In this document: positions 24,886 through 34,229 of the stretch, in pieces | How positions within the stretch are numbered: position 1 is the stretch's first letter | Layout: the number at the start of each line of letters is the position of its first letter | Assembly (NCBI RefSeq): GCF_020532705.1 | Contig: NZ_JAJAVD010000001.1 | Location: 434,001 to 498,000, forward strand | Length of the DNA stretch: 64,000 nt | Source of the DNA: Methylobacillus caricis | Lineage (GTDB): Bacteria; Pseudomonadota; Gammaproteobacteria; Burkholderiales; Methylophilaceae | Direction of reading: 5' to 3' | The notes under the pieces: model-generated | Database searches by the model: none | What the model was told of the DNA's origin: nothing | Seen by the model: only the letters and a program-made list of their open reading frames with translations | Translations under genes and position numbers: made by a program

Positions 24886-26235
24886 TCAGGCGGTCGTGGC
24901 GGCCTCAATATCCGAGGGGAATGTCGTGCATACGCACAACCCTCCATCTTGGCAGTTTTTCAAGACAATATTGCCGTGGTGGCGCTCAATTGCACGTTGC
25001 GCTATGGCGAGGCCTAGCCCGTAACCGACATTGCCAGGCTTGTCTGCGCCCGGTACCCGGTAAAAGGGCTGGAATACGTTGCGGATTTCATCCTCTGGCA
25101 GTCCTGGCCCGTGGTCACGCACCTCCACTAAAATCTCATGTTGGTCATTCTTGCTGATCGACACCTCCACGGATTCCCCTGGGTGATTATATTTCAATGC
25201 ATTACGAATGATGTTTTCGAAAGCGCGCCGGAGTAATTCATAATGTCCCTGCATCAATACTTCATTAGATGCCTGGAAATTAATACTGCTGCCAACGGCT
25301 TGAGCCTCGAAGTTGGCATCTTGCACAATTTCCGCCAATAGGTCGGTAAGGCTGATATTGTCGCTGGATTCACTACCGATCCCTGCCTCCAGGCGCGATA
25401 GGGTAAGCATTTGCCCCAAGAGTTCATCCAGCCGCTCGGTTTCGCGTTCAATGCGGCTTAAGGCCGATGCCAGCTTGTCCGGCTGTTGCTGTGCCAAGCC
25501 TACTGCCAGGCGCATACGGGCAACGGGCGAACGAAGCTCATGTGACACGTCGTGCAGCAGCAGGCGTTGTGCATCCAGCAGGGTTTGCAGGCGTGTGGCC
25601 ATGTAGTCAAAGTCCTGGCCCAACTCGGTCAGCTCATCGTTGCGGTTTTCAAGTTCAGGGCTGACGCGGGTGGTAAGGTCGCCTTCTGCCAATTTTCGGC
25701 TGGCTTTGCGCAACAGCTTGATTGGGCGGCTCAGGTAAACTGCAAAACCGGCACTGAAGAGCAGGCTGGCGAGCAGGGCGATGAAGATTTGCAGTTCGAG
25801 GCTGTATTTCAGGGGGCCTGCCGAGTCAGCACTGCCTGCCGGGATAAACAGGATGTATTCGTTGCCAGTTTCTGTCTTGACCTTGCGGACGCTAGTGGGA
25901 GGCGGATCAAGTGTCAGCGCATTGATGGCCCGACGCAAGGTCTCTGGTTCGACCTCGCGCCCCAGTATGTCCTGGTCATGGTCATTGATGATGAGTACAG
26001 TGGGGCGCTTGTGACCAGGCCATGTGTCGAATAAAGCCTTGGCCCCGTCTTCGCTGCCGTATTTCAAGGCGTTGGCAGTAATGCCGACTACGAAGTCGGC
26101 ACGCCGGTCACTTAAAAAGCCTTCTTCAGTGGATGGCGATTTGTCGTTGAGGTAAATTGCTCCCCCTACCCCGCCAACTGTAATCAGTAGGGTGAAAGAG
26201 AAACCGATAAAGATTTTCCAGAACAGGCGTCCCAT
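24886..26235 (-). CDS. Sensor histidine kinase (CpxA-like)
   Basis: A 449-residue inner-membrane sensor: N-terminal helix (about 10-28), short periplasmic domain (about 29-150), second helix (about 153-172), HAMP, then HisKA with the phospho-acceptor in LLHDVSHELRSPVARMR. The HATPase has N, G1 and G2 boxes (IIRNALKYN; DHGPGLP; GYGLGLAIA). Size and layout resemble CpxA, which senses envelope stress. The response regulator gene is 17 bp upstream in the operon and a Spy/CpxP-like gene is divergent, supporting an envelope-stress role. Confidence 0.92.
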   Translation of the reverse strand: MGRLFWKIFIGFSFTLLITVGGVGGAIYLNDKSPSTEEGFLSDRRADFVVGITANALKYGSEDGAKALFDTWPGHKRPTVLIINDHDQDILGREVEPETLRRAINALTLDPPPTSVRKVKTETGNEYILFIPAGSADSAGPLKYSLELQIFIALLASLLFSAGFAVYLSRPIKLLRKASRKLAEGDLTTRVSPELENRNDELTELGQDFDYMATRLQTLLDAQRLLLHDVSHELRSPVARMRLAVGLAQQQPDKLASALSRIERETERLDELLGQMLTLSRLEAGIGSESSDNISLTDLLAEIVQDANFEAQAVGSSINFQASNEVLMQGHYELLRRAFENIIRNALKYNHPGESVEVSISKNDQHEILVEVRDHGPGLPEDEIRNVFQPFYRVPGADKPGNVGYGLGLAIAQRAIERHHGNIVLKNCQDGGLCVCTTFPSDIEAATTA

Positions 26236-26252
26236 GTGTTGGCCTCTGGCGG

Positions 26253-26951
26253 TTAGCCGGCAATAAACTGGTAGCCGACGCCGCGCACAGTTTGTATGGG
26301 GGAGCGGCCATCTTCCAGCAGGCCGAGCTTTTGCCGCAGGTTGCTCACGTGTACATCTATGCTTCGGTCATAACGGCTTTCCGCACGCCCCAATGCCTGA
26401 CTGAACAAGTCCGCCTTGCTGACGACATGGCCAGCATGGCGAGCGAGCACTTCAAGCAATGCATATTCGCTAGTGGTAATGTCCAGTGGTTCACCTTTCC
26501 ACTCAATGATGCGCTCCGAGGGGTAGATGGCGATCTTGCCGACCCGGGTGATATTGATGTTCTGCTGGGATTGCAGAACTTCATCACGCACGGCTACCCG
26601 GCGCTGGATTGCACGTAGCCTTGCCACCAGTTCACGCGGGTTGAATGGTTTGGAGAGGTAATCATCGGCACCGAGTTCCAGGCCTACAATCCGGTCTATT
26701 TCATCGCCTTTGGCGGTGAGCATGATGACGGGTATCTGGCTGCTGGCGCGTATCAGTCTCAAGGTGTCAAACCCATTGAATCGCGGCATCATGACATCCA
26801 GCACCACCAGGTCAAAATCACCTGACAATGCCATCCGTGCACCCTGTTCGCCATCATGGGCGATTTCGAGCGTGAAATCCTCGGCACCCAGATACTCTTC
26901 CATCATCTGACAAAGCTCGACGTCATCGTCGATGAGCAGTACACGTAGCAC
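26253..26951 (-). CDS. OmpR-family response regulator (CpxR-like)
   Basis: A 232-residue regulator with a receiver domain (VLLIDDDVELC, phospho-acceptor in LVVLDVMMPRF, MLTAKGDEIDR, DYLSKPFNPRELVAR) and a winged-helix DNA-binding domain (LGRAESRYDRSIDVHVSNLRQKL). I use GTG 26951 (VLRVLLIDDD) because AAGGGG lies eight bases before it. The frame extends to 27038 without support. It is the partner of the kinase at 24886. Its likely binding site, three 10-bp-spaced repeats at 27021-27045, lies in the divergent promoter region. Confidence 0.93.
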   Translation of the reverse strand: MLRVLLIDDDVELCQMMEEYLGAEDFTLEIAHDGEQGARMALSGDFDLVVLDVMMPRFNGFDTLRLIRASSQIPVIMLTAKGDEIDRIVGLELGADDYLSKPFNPRELVARLRAIQRRVAVRDEVLQSQQNINITRVGKIAIYPSERIIEWKGEPLDITTSEYALLEVLARHAGHVVSKADLFSQALGRAESRYDRSIDVHVSNLRQKLGLLEDGRSPIQTVRGVGYQFIAG

Positions 26952-27020
26952 AGTATGTGCCCCTTTTAAAAAGATAACATGTGTTAATTTTGCCGCATGA
27001 GAGTACTGCAAAAGTCCCAT

Positions 27021-27045
27021 ATTACAAACTTTTACCAAGTATTAC
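27021..27045. promoter_or_regulatory. Triple direct repeat, likely response-regulator operator
   Basis: ATTAC-N5-TTTAC-N5-ATTAC with exact 10-bp period. The reverse strand reads GTAAT-N5-GTAAA-N5-GTAAT, close to the CpxR box GTAAA-N5-GTAAA. Located between the response-regulator operon (-) and the Spy-like gene (+). Confidence 0.65.
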
Positions 27046-27155
27046 ACCGACAAGACGCAAGCATACAAACATTTGACGAGAATAGGACTCGTAATAGTCA
27101 GGCAACGCAATCAAGCGGTTTGTCATTTCAAGGTTACTCTAGAAGGAGCATCAAA

Positions 27156-27650
27156 ATGATCAGGACACGTAAGTTATTGGTATCTTCCGCCATTCTGGCA
27201 TCTGCCCTGCTGGCACTGAATATTGCGGCCAGCCATGCCGACTCAGGCGACCAGAAATGCGACAAGAGTAAAAAGCATGCATCCTTTGATGGCCGTCATG
27301 GTTTTTCCGAAGGTCGCTTTCTTGAGCATAAGCTGCGCCCTCTCAACTTGAGCGCTGAGCAGCAGGCACAGGTCAAACAGATTGTGGAAAAGCAGAAGCC
27401 GGTTTTTGCTGAGAAGAGGCAGGCGGTCCATGACTCTTATAAAGCGCTGGCTGCTGCTTCCCGCAGCGAGAGTTATGATGAAAAGAATGTACAGCAGCTC
27501 GCAGGCCAGCAAGCCAAGATACAGGCTGATTTGATCGTGTTGCGTACCAATACGATACATGAAGTGTACAAAGTGCTGACACCAGAGCAGCAACAGAAAT
27601 GGGCAGAGTATCAGTCCAAGGTGAAAGCGAGGCGTGCTGACAAGGCTTAA
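27156..27650 (+). CDS. Spy/CpxP-like periplasmic protein
   Basis: A 164-residue protein with a signal peptide (cleavage near ASHA, about residue 27). It has two LTxxQ-like motifs: LNLSAEQQAQVKQI and LTPEQQQKWAEYQ. These mark the Spy/CpxP family of periplasmic chaperones, which limit envelope stress and, in CpxP, dampen the CpxA sensor. The ATG at 27156 follows AGAAGGAG; 53 earlier in-frame codons look non-coding. Divergent from the CpxAR-like pair, it is a likely target and feedback partner. Ends before a strong terminator. Confidence 0.88.
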   Translation: MIRTRKLLVSSAILASALLALNIAASHADSGDQKCDKSKKHASFDGRHGFSEGRFLEHKLRPLNLSAEQQAQVKQIVEKQKPVFAEKRQAVHDSYKALAAASRSESYDEKNVQQLAGQQAKIQADLIVLRTNTIHEVYKVLTPEQQQKWAEYQSKVKARRADKA

Positions 27651-27670
27651 ACAGCCTCCTTGACAAGTAA

Positions 27671-27698
27671 AACCCGGGACTGAATCCCGGGTTTTTTT
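27671..27698 (+). terminator. Terminator after the Spy-like gene
   Basis: AACCCGGGA (27671-27679), loop CTGAA, TCCCGGGTT (27685-27693), then a T-run. The A-residues on its left flank could also serve the minus-strand formate dehydrogenase operon. Confidence 0.9.
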
Positions 27699-27784
27699 AT
27701 TGAGGGATATGAAAAAAGCCTGGTATTAAGTCCTTCCGCAGCGATGGCGTCGTAATGTCTGCAAGCGGTTATTGCTTATGGGAA

Positions 27785-28024
27785 TCAGGTTTGCTGTACC
27801 GGATTCTTGATATGTAGATGTTCCCGGATGGCGCTCAATACCAACGGTTGCAGTCCTGAATCAGCAGTTTGGGCAATATGGTCGAGGATTTGCTGGCGCA
27901 TCTGAGGCGCCCAGAAGCGGGTGAGGTGGCTGGCGATATCCTTTTTTGCCTGCTCTTGGTCTGGGTAGGAGCGGAAGAAGTCGCCGATTTGATTGGCCAT
28001 TTTGACCAGGTGTTCTATGTTCAT
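27785..28024 (-). CDS. fdsD: Formate dehydrogenase delta subunit
   Basis: A 79-residue small helical protein (MNIEHLVKMANQIGDFFRSYPDQEQAK), the standard opening of FdsD, the small subunit of soluble NAD-dependent formate dehydrogenase. FdsD is thought to take part in assembly or stability of the enzyme. Its ATG overlaps the fdhD stop by 4 bp. Last gene of the operon, with about 85 bp to the terminator at 27671-27698. Confidence 0.9.
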   Translation of the reverse strand: MNIEHLVKMANQIGDFFRSYPDQEQAKKDIASHLTRFWAPQMRQQILDHIAQTADSGLQPLVLSAIREHLHIKNPVQQT

Positions 28025-28860
28025 GCCAGTTCCTTATGCAAAAGCCGTTCAGGGCAGCTGTAAACCACATGCTGCTGCTTGCGTGCAAATCCTACCAGCG
28101 TCACACCACAACCTTGTGCCATGCGGATGGCAAGCCCGGTGGGGGCTGAGATCGCCACCAACATGGGGATATTGGCACTGGCTGCTTTCTGTACCATTTC
28201 ATAGCTGGCGCGGCTGGATGTCAGTACAAAGCCCGGAGCTGGCTGGGCTTGTCGCGCGCGGGCACCTATCAATTTGTCCAGTGCATTGTGCCGCCCCACA
28301 TCTTCACGCACCATGAGCACCTTGCCCTCTGGGCTGACCCAGGCACAGGCATGGGTGGCCCCAGTGCGGCCCTGCAAGGCCTGCATTGCCTGCATGTTGC
28401 GCTGTGCCAGATAGATGGCTTCTGCGTCAAAGTGGATGTCTTGGGCCTGTATCGGGTTGGGGACGCGGATCGCCTGGTCCAGGCTTTCCGATCCGCAAAG
28501 GCCGCAGCCTGTACGGCCAGTCATGCTGCGGCGGCGCTGTTTGAGATGTTGAAAATTCTCCGAGGCAATCTCCATCTGCAGCTCTATGCCATTGACCCGT
28601 TGCACGACTTCGATGCCATACAGGTCTTTGGCGCTGGAGAGTATGCCTTCGCAGAGTGAGAATCCCAGTGCGAAATCGGCCAAGTCATCCGGGGTTGCCA
28701 GCATCACGGCATGTGAAATGCCATTGTAGATCATGGCAACCGGGACTTCTTCTGCCACTCTGTCCTCAACCTCGCGCAACTGACCGTCCTCGAATTTGAG
28801 GGCGGTGATTGCACTGTCAGTGGATTCACTTTCTATCAAGAATTCCGTCTGCTTCATCAC
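28021..28860 (-). CDS. fdhD: Formate dehydrogenase sulfurtransferase FdhD
   Basis: FdhD carries sulfur from IscS to the bis-MGD molybdenum cofactor, which is essential for formate dehydrogenase activity. The 279-residue product has the C-x-x-C pair in TGRTGCGLCGSESL, corresponding to the catalytic cysteines of E. coli FdhD, and the conserved stretch VREDVGRHNALDKLIG. It shares its start region with the end of fdsA (base 28860) and overlaps fdsD by 4 bp, so maturation and structural subunits are made together. Confidence 0.95.
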   Translation of the reverse strand: MMKQTEFLIESESTDSAITALKFEDGQLREVEDRVAEEVPVAMIYNGISHAVMLATPDDLADFALGFSLCEGILSSAKDLYGIEVVQRVNGIELQMEIASENFQHLKQRRRSMTGRTGCGLCGSESLDQAIRVPNPIQAQDIHFDAEAIYLAQRNMQAMQALQGRTGATHACAWVSPEGKVLMVREDVGRHNALDKLIGARARQAQPAPGFVLTSSRASYEMVQKAASANIPMLVAISAPTGLAIRMAQGCGVTLVGFARKQQHVVYSCPERLLHKELA

Positions 28861-31712
28861 TATTCCACGCGGGCTTCATCCCGCTGTTTGGCTAGAGCAA
28901 TCTGTTCGTCGCTGAACTCCTGGTAGTGACGCTGCCATTCGGAAAGCTGCGTGACCCTGGTGACTTGAACCGCAGTCACCTTGAATTCAGGACAATTGGT
29001 TGCCCAGTCCGAGTTGTCGGTGGTAATGACATTGGCACCTGACTCGGGATGGTGGAAGGTGGTGTAGATCACCCCCGGCTGCACCCGCTCGGAGATTTGA
29101 GCGCGTTGCACCGTATTGCCGGCCCGGCTGGTAATACCTACCCAGTCGCCATCTGCAATGCCCCTGTCCTCAGCATCGTGCGGGTGGATTTCCACCCGGT
29201 CTTCAGGGTGCCATGCCACATTGTCAGTACGCCTGGTCTGGGCGCCAACATTGTAATGCGACAGTATACGCCCGGTAGTCAGGATGAGCGGGTACTTGCT
29301 GTTGACTTTCTCTGTGGTCGGTACGTACTCGGTGACCATGAAACGTCCCTTGCCCCGTACAAACTCATCCACGTGCATGATAGGTGTGCCGGTGGGATGC
29401 TGCTCGTTGCAGGGCCACTGTATGCTACCCAGTTCTTCCAGGCGCTTGAAGCTGACGCCATGGAATGTGGGGGTGAGCCTGGCGATCTCATCCAGTATCT
29501 CGGATGCATGCTTGTAAGGCATGGGATAACCTAGCGCCTCGGAGAGCATGACGGTCACTTCCCAGTCTTCATAGCCATTCTTGGGCGTCATGACGCGTCT
29601 GACCGGCGAGATGCGGCGTTCTGCATTGGTAAAGGTGCCGCTTTTCTCCAGGAATGAGCAACCAGGCAGGAAAACATGCGCGTACATTGCCGTTTCATTG
29701 AGGAAAAGATCCTGCACAATCACGCACTCCATGGAAGACAGTGCATGGGTAACATGCTGGGTATTGGGATCTGACTGGGCGATATCTTCGCCTTCACAGT
29801 AGAGTGCCTTGAAGCTGCCATCAATGGCAAAGTCCAGCATGTTGGGGATACGCAAGCCTGGCTCGCTATCCAGCGGCCTGCCCCAGGCGCCTTCAAACAG
29901 GGCGCGGGTGGCATCATCGGACACATGGCGGTAGCCTGGAAACTCGTGCGGGAATGAACCCATGTCGCAGGAGCCCTGCACATTGTTCTGACCACGCAGC
30001 GGGTTGACTCCTACACCTTCACGGCCTATGTTGCCGGTGGCCATGGCAAGATTGGCAATGCCCATGACCGTGGTGGAACCCTGGCTGTGCTCAGTGACGC
30101 CCAGGCCATAGTAAATGGCTGCATTGCCGCCGGTGGCAAACAGGCGGGCCGCCGCACGCACATCGGCGGCAGGAACGCCAGTCGCTTGCTGCATGGCTTC
30201 AGGAGAGTTTTCAGGCCGCGCAACAAATTCACTCCAGTATTCAAAGGAGTCCCACTCGCAACGGCTGCGTACAAACTCCTCGTCCACCAATCCTTCTGTT
30301 ACCACCACATGGGCCATGGCCGTAATCAGGGCTACATTGGTGCCAGGGCGCAGCTTGAGGTGATAGTGCGCCTTGACGTGCGGGCTGGATACCAGGTCTA
30401 TGGCCCTGGGATCGACCACGATGAGCTTTGCCCCCTGGCGCAGGCGACGCTTCATCTGTGATCCGAAGACAGGATGGCCGTCAGTGGGATTGGCGCCAAT
30501 GACCATGATGACATCTGACTGCATGACAGAGTCAAAGGTCTGGGTGCCTGCTGACTCGCCCAGGGTCTGCTTGAGGCCATAGCCGGTAGGAGAATGGCAG
30601 ACGCGCGCGCAGGTATCCACATTGTTGTTGCCAAAGGCGGCACGTACCAGTTTTTGTACCAGGTAGGTTTCCTCGTTCGTGCAGCGTGAGGAGGTGATGG
30701 CGCCTATCGAATTGCGGCCATATTTGGCCTGGATGCGCTTCAGTTCGCTGGCGGCATAGCCGATAGCTTCTTCCCAGGTGACTTCCTGCCATGGGTCCTT
30801 GATGCTTTTGCGGATCATGGGGGTGGTGATGCGGTCCCTGTGGGTGGCATAGCCCCAGGCAAACCGTCCCTTGACGCAAGAATGGCCGTGATTGGCACCA
30901 CCGTTTTTGTCCGGCACCATGCGGACTACCTGCTCACCTTTCATCTCGGCACGGAATGAGCAGCCAACACCGCAGTAAGCGCAGGTGGTGATCACGCTGT
31001 GCTCAGGTTGACCGTGTTCTATCACGGTCTTCTCCATCAGGGTGGCGGTCGGGCAGGCTGCTACGCAGGCGCCGCAGGACACACATTCGGAGTCCAGGAA
31101 GTTGTCGAAGTTGCCGGCAGCCACCTTGGAATCAAAGCCACGTCCGGAGATGGTGAGCGCAAACGTACCCTGGGTTTCCTCGCAGGCGCGTACGCAACGC
31201 GAGCAGACAATGCACTTGGAGGCATCAAACTGGAAATAGGGGTTGGAAATGTCTTTTTCTGCATCGAGGTGGTTGCTGCCGTCATAACCGTACCTTACCT
31301 CGCGCAGGCCTACGGCACCAGCCATATCCTGCAGTTCGCAATCGCCATTGGCGGAACAGGTGAGGCAATCCAGTGGATGGTCTGAGATATACAGTTCCAT
31401 GACGCCACGGCGGATATCTGCCAGCTTGGGGCTTTGCGTATGCACCTTGAGGCCTTCGTCCACCGGAGTGGTGCAGGAAGCAGGGTAGCCGCGCCTGCCT
31501 TCGATTTCCACCAGGCATAGTCGACATGAGCCAAAGGCTTCCAGGCTGTCGGTGGCACATAGCTTGGGTATGCTGATGCCCGCCTCTACGGCGGCATGCA
31601 TGATTGATGTGCCTGCGGCAACGGTGATATTCCTACCGTCAATTTCCAGCGTGACTTGCCTATCAGTTACGCGGCTTGCTGGAGTGCCGTAGTCTGTTTG
31701 CTTGTCCATCAC
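28860..31712 (-). CDS. fdsA: NAD-dependent formate dehydrogenase alpha subunit
   Basis: The 950-residue catalytic subunit oxidises formate to CO2 at a bis-MGD molybdenum (or tungsten) site. In order it has an N-terminal 2Fe-2S domain (FGSCRLCLVEI), a His-Cys 4Fe-4S motif (HPLDCLTCSANGDC), and two 4Fe-4S motifs (CIVCSRCVRACEET; CVSCGACVAACP). Next come the proximal cluster (CAYCGVGC) and the Mo-ligand Cys in ARVCHSP. It is the Cys, not selenocysteine, type. The C-terminus carries the MGD-binding domain. An 84-bp gap separates it from fdsB. Confidence 0.97.
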   Translation of the reverse strand: MMDKQTDYGTPASRVTDRQVTLEIDGRNITVAAGTSIMHAAVEAGISIPKLCATDSLEAFGSCRLCLVEIEGRRGYPASCTTPVDEGLKVHTQSPKLADIRRGVMELYISDHPLDCLTCSANGDCELQDMAGAVGLREVRYGYDGSNHLDAEKDISNPYFQFDASKCIVCSRCVRACEETQGTFALTISGRGFDSKVAAGNFDNFLDSECVSCGACVAACPTATLMEKTVIEHGQPEHSVITTCAYCGVGCSFRAEMKGEQVVRMVPDKNGGANHGHSCVKGRFAWGYATHRDRITTPMIRKSIKDPWQEVTWEEAIGYAASELKRIQAKYGRNSIGAITSSRCTNEETYLVQKLVRAAFGNNNVDTCARVCHSPTGYGLKQTLGESAGTQTFDSVMQSDVIMVIGANPTDGHPVFGSQMKRRLRQGAKLIVVDPRAIDLVSSPHVKAHYHLKLRPGTNVALITAMAHVVVTEGLVDEEFVRSRCEWDSFEYWSEFVARPENSPEAMQQATGVPAADVRAAARLFATGGNAAIYYGLGVTEHSQGSTTVMGIANLAMATGNIGREGVGVNPLRGQNNVQGSCDMGSFPHEFPGYRHVSDDATRALFEGAWGRPLDSEPGLRIPNMLDFAIDGSFKALYCEGEDIAQSDPNTQHVTHALSSMECVIVQDLFLNETAMYAHVFLPGCSFLEKSGTFTNAERRISPVRRVMTPKNGYEDWEVTVMLSEALGYPMPYKHASEILDEIARLTPTFHGVSFKRLEELGSIQWPCNEQHPTGTPIMHVDEFVRGKGRFMVTEYVPTTEKVNSKYPLILTTGRILSHYNVGAQTRRTDNVAWHPEDRVEIHPHDAEDRGIADGDWVGITSRAGNTVQRAQISERVQPGVIYTTFHHPESGANVITTDNSDWATNCPEFKVTAVQVTRVTQLSEWQRHYQEFSDEQIALAKQRDEARVE

Positions 31713-31796
31713 TTTCTCCTCTTGCTCCTTGAAGCAGGACCCTGCATTTTTATGTCAAGCCTTTGAAGGTGTCCCGCGGTTTCAATCACTGCTAAC

Positions 31797-33350
31797 TCAT
31801 GCTGCCTGTTCCTTCTTTACCAAGCCGAAATCTTCGGGAAAATGGTTGAGTGCACTCAATACCGGATAAGGTGTCATGCCGCCTAGCGCGCAGAGCGAGC
31901 CGTTCAGCATGGTGTCGCTGAGGTCTCGTACCAGCGCCACACTTTGCGCGTGTTCTGTTCCGGCGATGATATTGTCCATCACTTCCACGCCGCGGGTGGA
32001 GCCTATGCGGCAGGGCGTGCATTTGCCGCAGGACTCAATCGCACAGAACTCAAAGGCATAACGTGCCATGTGCGCCATATCGACGGTGTCATCAAAGGCG
32101 ACAATGCCGCCGTGACCAAGCACAGCCCATAATTTGCTGAATTCTTCATAATCCAGAGGCGTATCAAATTGTGATTCAGGCAGGTATGCGCCCAGTGGGC
32201 CTCCGACCTGCACTGCCTTGATAGGACGGCCTGATGCTGAACCGCCGCCATAGTCGTACAACAGTTCGCGCAGGGTTACGCCAAATGCCTTTTCAACCAG
32301 GCCGCCATGCTTGATGTTGCCTGCCAGCTGGATCGGCAGGGTGCCGCGTGAACGGCCCATGCCGTAATCACGGTAATACACACTGCCCTTGTCCATGACA
32401 ATGGGAACAGTGGCGAGGGAGATCACATTGTTGATCACGGTTGGTTTGCCAAAAAGACCGGAAATGGCAGGCAGCGGTGGTTTGAAGCGTACCAGGCCGC
32501 GCTTGCCTTCCAGACTTTCAAGCAGGGCGGTTTCCTCACCGCATACATAGGCACCCGCGGCGCGGCGGACCTCCAGGTAGAAGTCGTGCTGACTACCCAA
32601 TATGCCCCGGCCCAGGTAACCAGAAGCGTAAGCAGTCTTGATTGCCAGATTGAGTGTTTCTATGGAGTGGGGATACTCGGAGCGGACATAGATATACCCT
32701 TGGGTGGCTCCCACTGCGATGCCGGCAATGGTCATCCCTTCAATCAGCACAAAGGGATCGCCTTCCATGATCATGCGATCAGAGTAAGTGCCTGAGTCAC
32801 CTTCGTCGGCGTTGCAAACAATGTATTTCTGCTCGGCTTTTGCTTCCAATACGGTTTTCCACTTGATCCCGGTAGGGAAGGCGGCCCCGCCACGGCCCCG
32901 CAGGCCCGAGTCCGTGACTTGTTGCACGATTTTGGCACCTGATAGCTTGAGCGCATTATGCAGGCCCTTGTAGCCATCATGGTCCAGATAGTCCTGCAAT
33001 GAGACGGGGTCTGTGATCCCCACTCGGGCAAAGGTCAGGCGCTCCTGGTTTTTAAGCCAGGAAAGCTCATCGGTCAGGCCCAGACGTAGTGGGTGATCGT
33101 GGCCCGCCAGGAAGCCGGCATTGAACAGGGAATTGACGTCGTCTTCCGTGACTTGACCGTATGCCATGCGCCCCGCGTCAGTGACCACTTCAACCAATGG
33201 TTCCAGCCAGAACATGCCACGTGAGCCATTGCGTACGATGTTGACAGGGATGTTTAGCGCAGCGGCCTTTTGCATGATGGCATGGGCAACCTGATTGGCC
33301 CCCAGTGAGAGGGCACTGGAATCTCGTGGAATATAGAGGGTGGTAGTCAT
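31797..33350 (-). CDS. fdsB: NAD-dependent formate dehydrogenase beta subunit
   Basis: A 517-residue NuoF-like subunit that passes electrons from formate to NAD+. The N-terminal region (about 1-120) is a NuoE-like thioredoxin fold without cluster cysteines. The FMN/NADH module follows with [13 protein letters not shown] and [13 protein letters not shown], then a 4Fe-4S motif [13 protein letters not shown]. The start overlaps the fdsG stop by 4 bp. Normal length for FdsB. Confidence 0.97.
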   Translation of the reverse strand: MTTTLYIPRDSSALSLGANQVAHAIMQKAAALNIPVNIVRNGSRGMFWLEPLVEVVTDAGRMAYGQVTEDDVNSLFNAGFLAGHDHPLRLGLTDELSWLKNQERLTFARVGITDPVSLQDYLDHDGYKGLHNALKLSGAKIVQQVTDSGLRGRGGAAFPTGIKWKTVLEAKAEQKYIVCNADEGDSGTYSDRMIMEGDPFVLIEGMTIAGIAVGATQGYIYVRSEYPHSIETLNLAIKTAYASGYLGRGILGSQHDFYLEVRRAAGAYVCGEETALLESLEGKRGLVRFKPPLPAISGLFGKPTVINNVISLATVPIVMDKGSVYYRDYGMGRSRGTLPIQLAGNIKHGGLVEKAFGVTLRELLYDYGGGSASGRPIKAVQVGGPLGAYLPESQFDTPLDYEEFSKLWAVLGHGGIVAFDDTVDMAHMARYAFEFCAIESCGKCTPCRIGSTRGVEVMDNIIAGTEHAQSVALVRDLSDTMLNGSLCALGGMTPYPVLSALNHFPEDFGLVKKEQAA

Positions 33351-33814
33351 ACGGCCTCCTTGGCTTCCGCTACCAGACGATCTACCTGCTTGCTGCTGAC
33401 GCGGCCATAGACCTGGTCATCCAGCATAATGGCAGGAGAACAGGCACAGTTGCCAAGACAGTAAACCGGTTCCAGCGTAATTGCACCGTCACTGGTGGTC
33501 TGGTGGAAATCTATGCCAAGAGAGGATTTGACGTGTGTTTCAAGCGCCTGGCTGCCCATGGCCTGGCATGATTCGGCGCGGCAGACTTGAAGGACATGCT
33601 TGCCCGGCGGGTGGATGCGGAAATGGTGGTAAAACGTGACTACGCCATGTATTTCTGCAACGGAAAGATTGAGCGCCTTGGCAATATTGCCGTAACACTC
33701 TTCCGGGATATAGCCTAAATCGTCCTGAATCGCATGCAACAAAGGCAGCAACGCACCAGCCATATGTTGATGAGATTCGATATGCGATTTAATGCGCGCC
33801 TGCTGGTCATGCAT
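33347..33814 (-). CDS. fdsG: NAD-dependent formate dehydrogenase gamma subunit
   Basis: A 155-residue NuoE-like subunit binding one 2Fe-2S cluster through four cysteines ([10 protein letters not shown] and CLGNCACSP). First gene of the operon. ATG 33814 follows GGAGAG; the frame extends to 33838. It also shows the NuoE motif [10 protein letters not shown]. The upstream gap of 415 bp carries a weak Fur-like sequence (33936-33950) and should hold the operon promoter. Confidence 0.95.
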   Translation of the reverse strand: MHDQQARIKSHIESHQHMAGALLPLLHAIQDDLGYIPEECYGNIAKALNLSVAEIHGVVTFYHHFRIHPPGKHVLQVCRAESCQAMGSQALETHVKSSLGIDFHQTTSDGAITLEPVYCLGNCACSPAIMLDDQVYGRVSSKQVDRLVAEAKEAV

Positions 33815-33935
33815 CACTCTCTCCTCGAATCCATACAAATACAGATTACATTATAGTTTTATATCTGCATGGTACGACTCATATACAGGTTTGTACATAC
33901 CCATGAAGAATAACGGGTTAACTAAGTCAATGTAT

Positions 33936-33950
33936 TGAAAATGATTATTA
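33936..33950. promoter_or_regulatory. Weak Fur-box-like sequence upstream of fds operon
   Basis: TGAAAATGATTATTA matches the 7-1-7 Fur pattern TGATAATnATTATCA at 12 of 14 arm positions, about 120 bp before fdsG. The rest of the gap 33815-34229 shows no gene; a hairpin-capable inverted repeat is at 34187-34222. Confidence 0.3.
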
Positions 33951-34186
33951 GTACTATTAAGTTAAGGGGATGTGATGGCTGTTGATTTAAATGAACCGAA
34001 TTGAAAGCTGGTGATAGGGCTGTAGAGGCCCTTGATAGGGTAGCTAGTATTGCCCAAATCAATATGTAGGAGGAAACGGTTGAGGAGGACCGGTACAGGA
34101 CATCCGTATAGTCAGCTTTTTCAAAGAACAGATGGTTTGTACGTTTATGGCCTAGTGCTGGAACTTAAGCTGACGCGTGGATCCGA

Positions 34187-34222
34187 GTGAGCAATAGCCG
34201 AGAGGATGCGGCTTTTGCTCAC
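34187..34222. repeat. Inverted repeat after the FAD oxidase gene
   Basis: GTGAGCA...AGCCG (34187-34200) pairs with CGGCT...TGCTCAC (34209-34222), forming a stable hairpin just downstream of the minus-strand gene ending at 34230. No T-run follows in the minus direction, so a classical terminator is doubtful. Confidence 0.5.
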
Positions 34223-34229
34223 CTGGTTT

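Noticed and set aside
34187-34222. Rho-independent terminator for the FAD dehydrogenase gene
   Set aside because: The hairpin is strong but no T-run follows on the minus strand; kept only as an inverted repeat.
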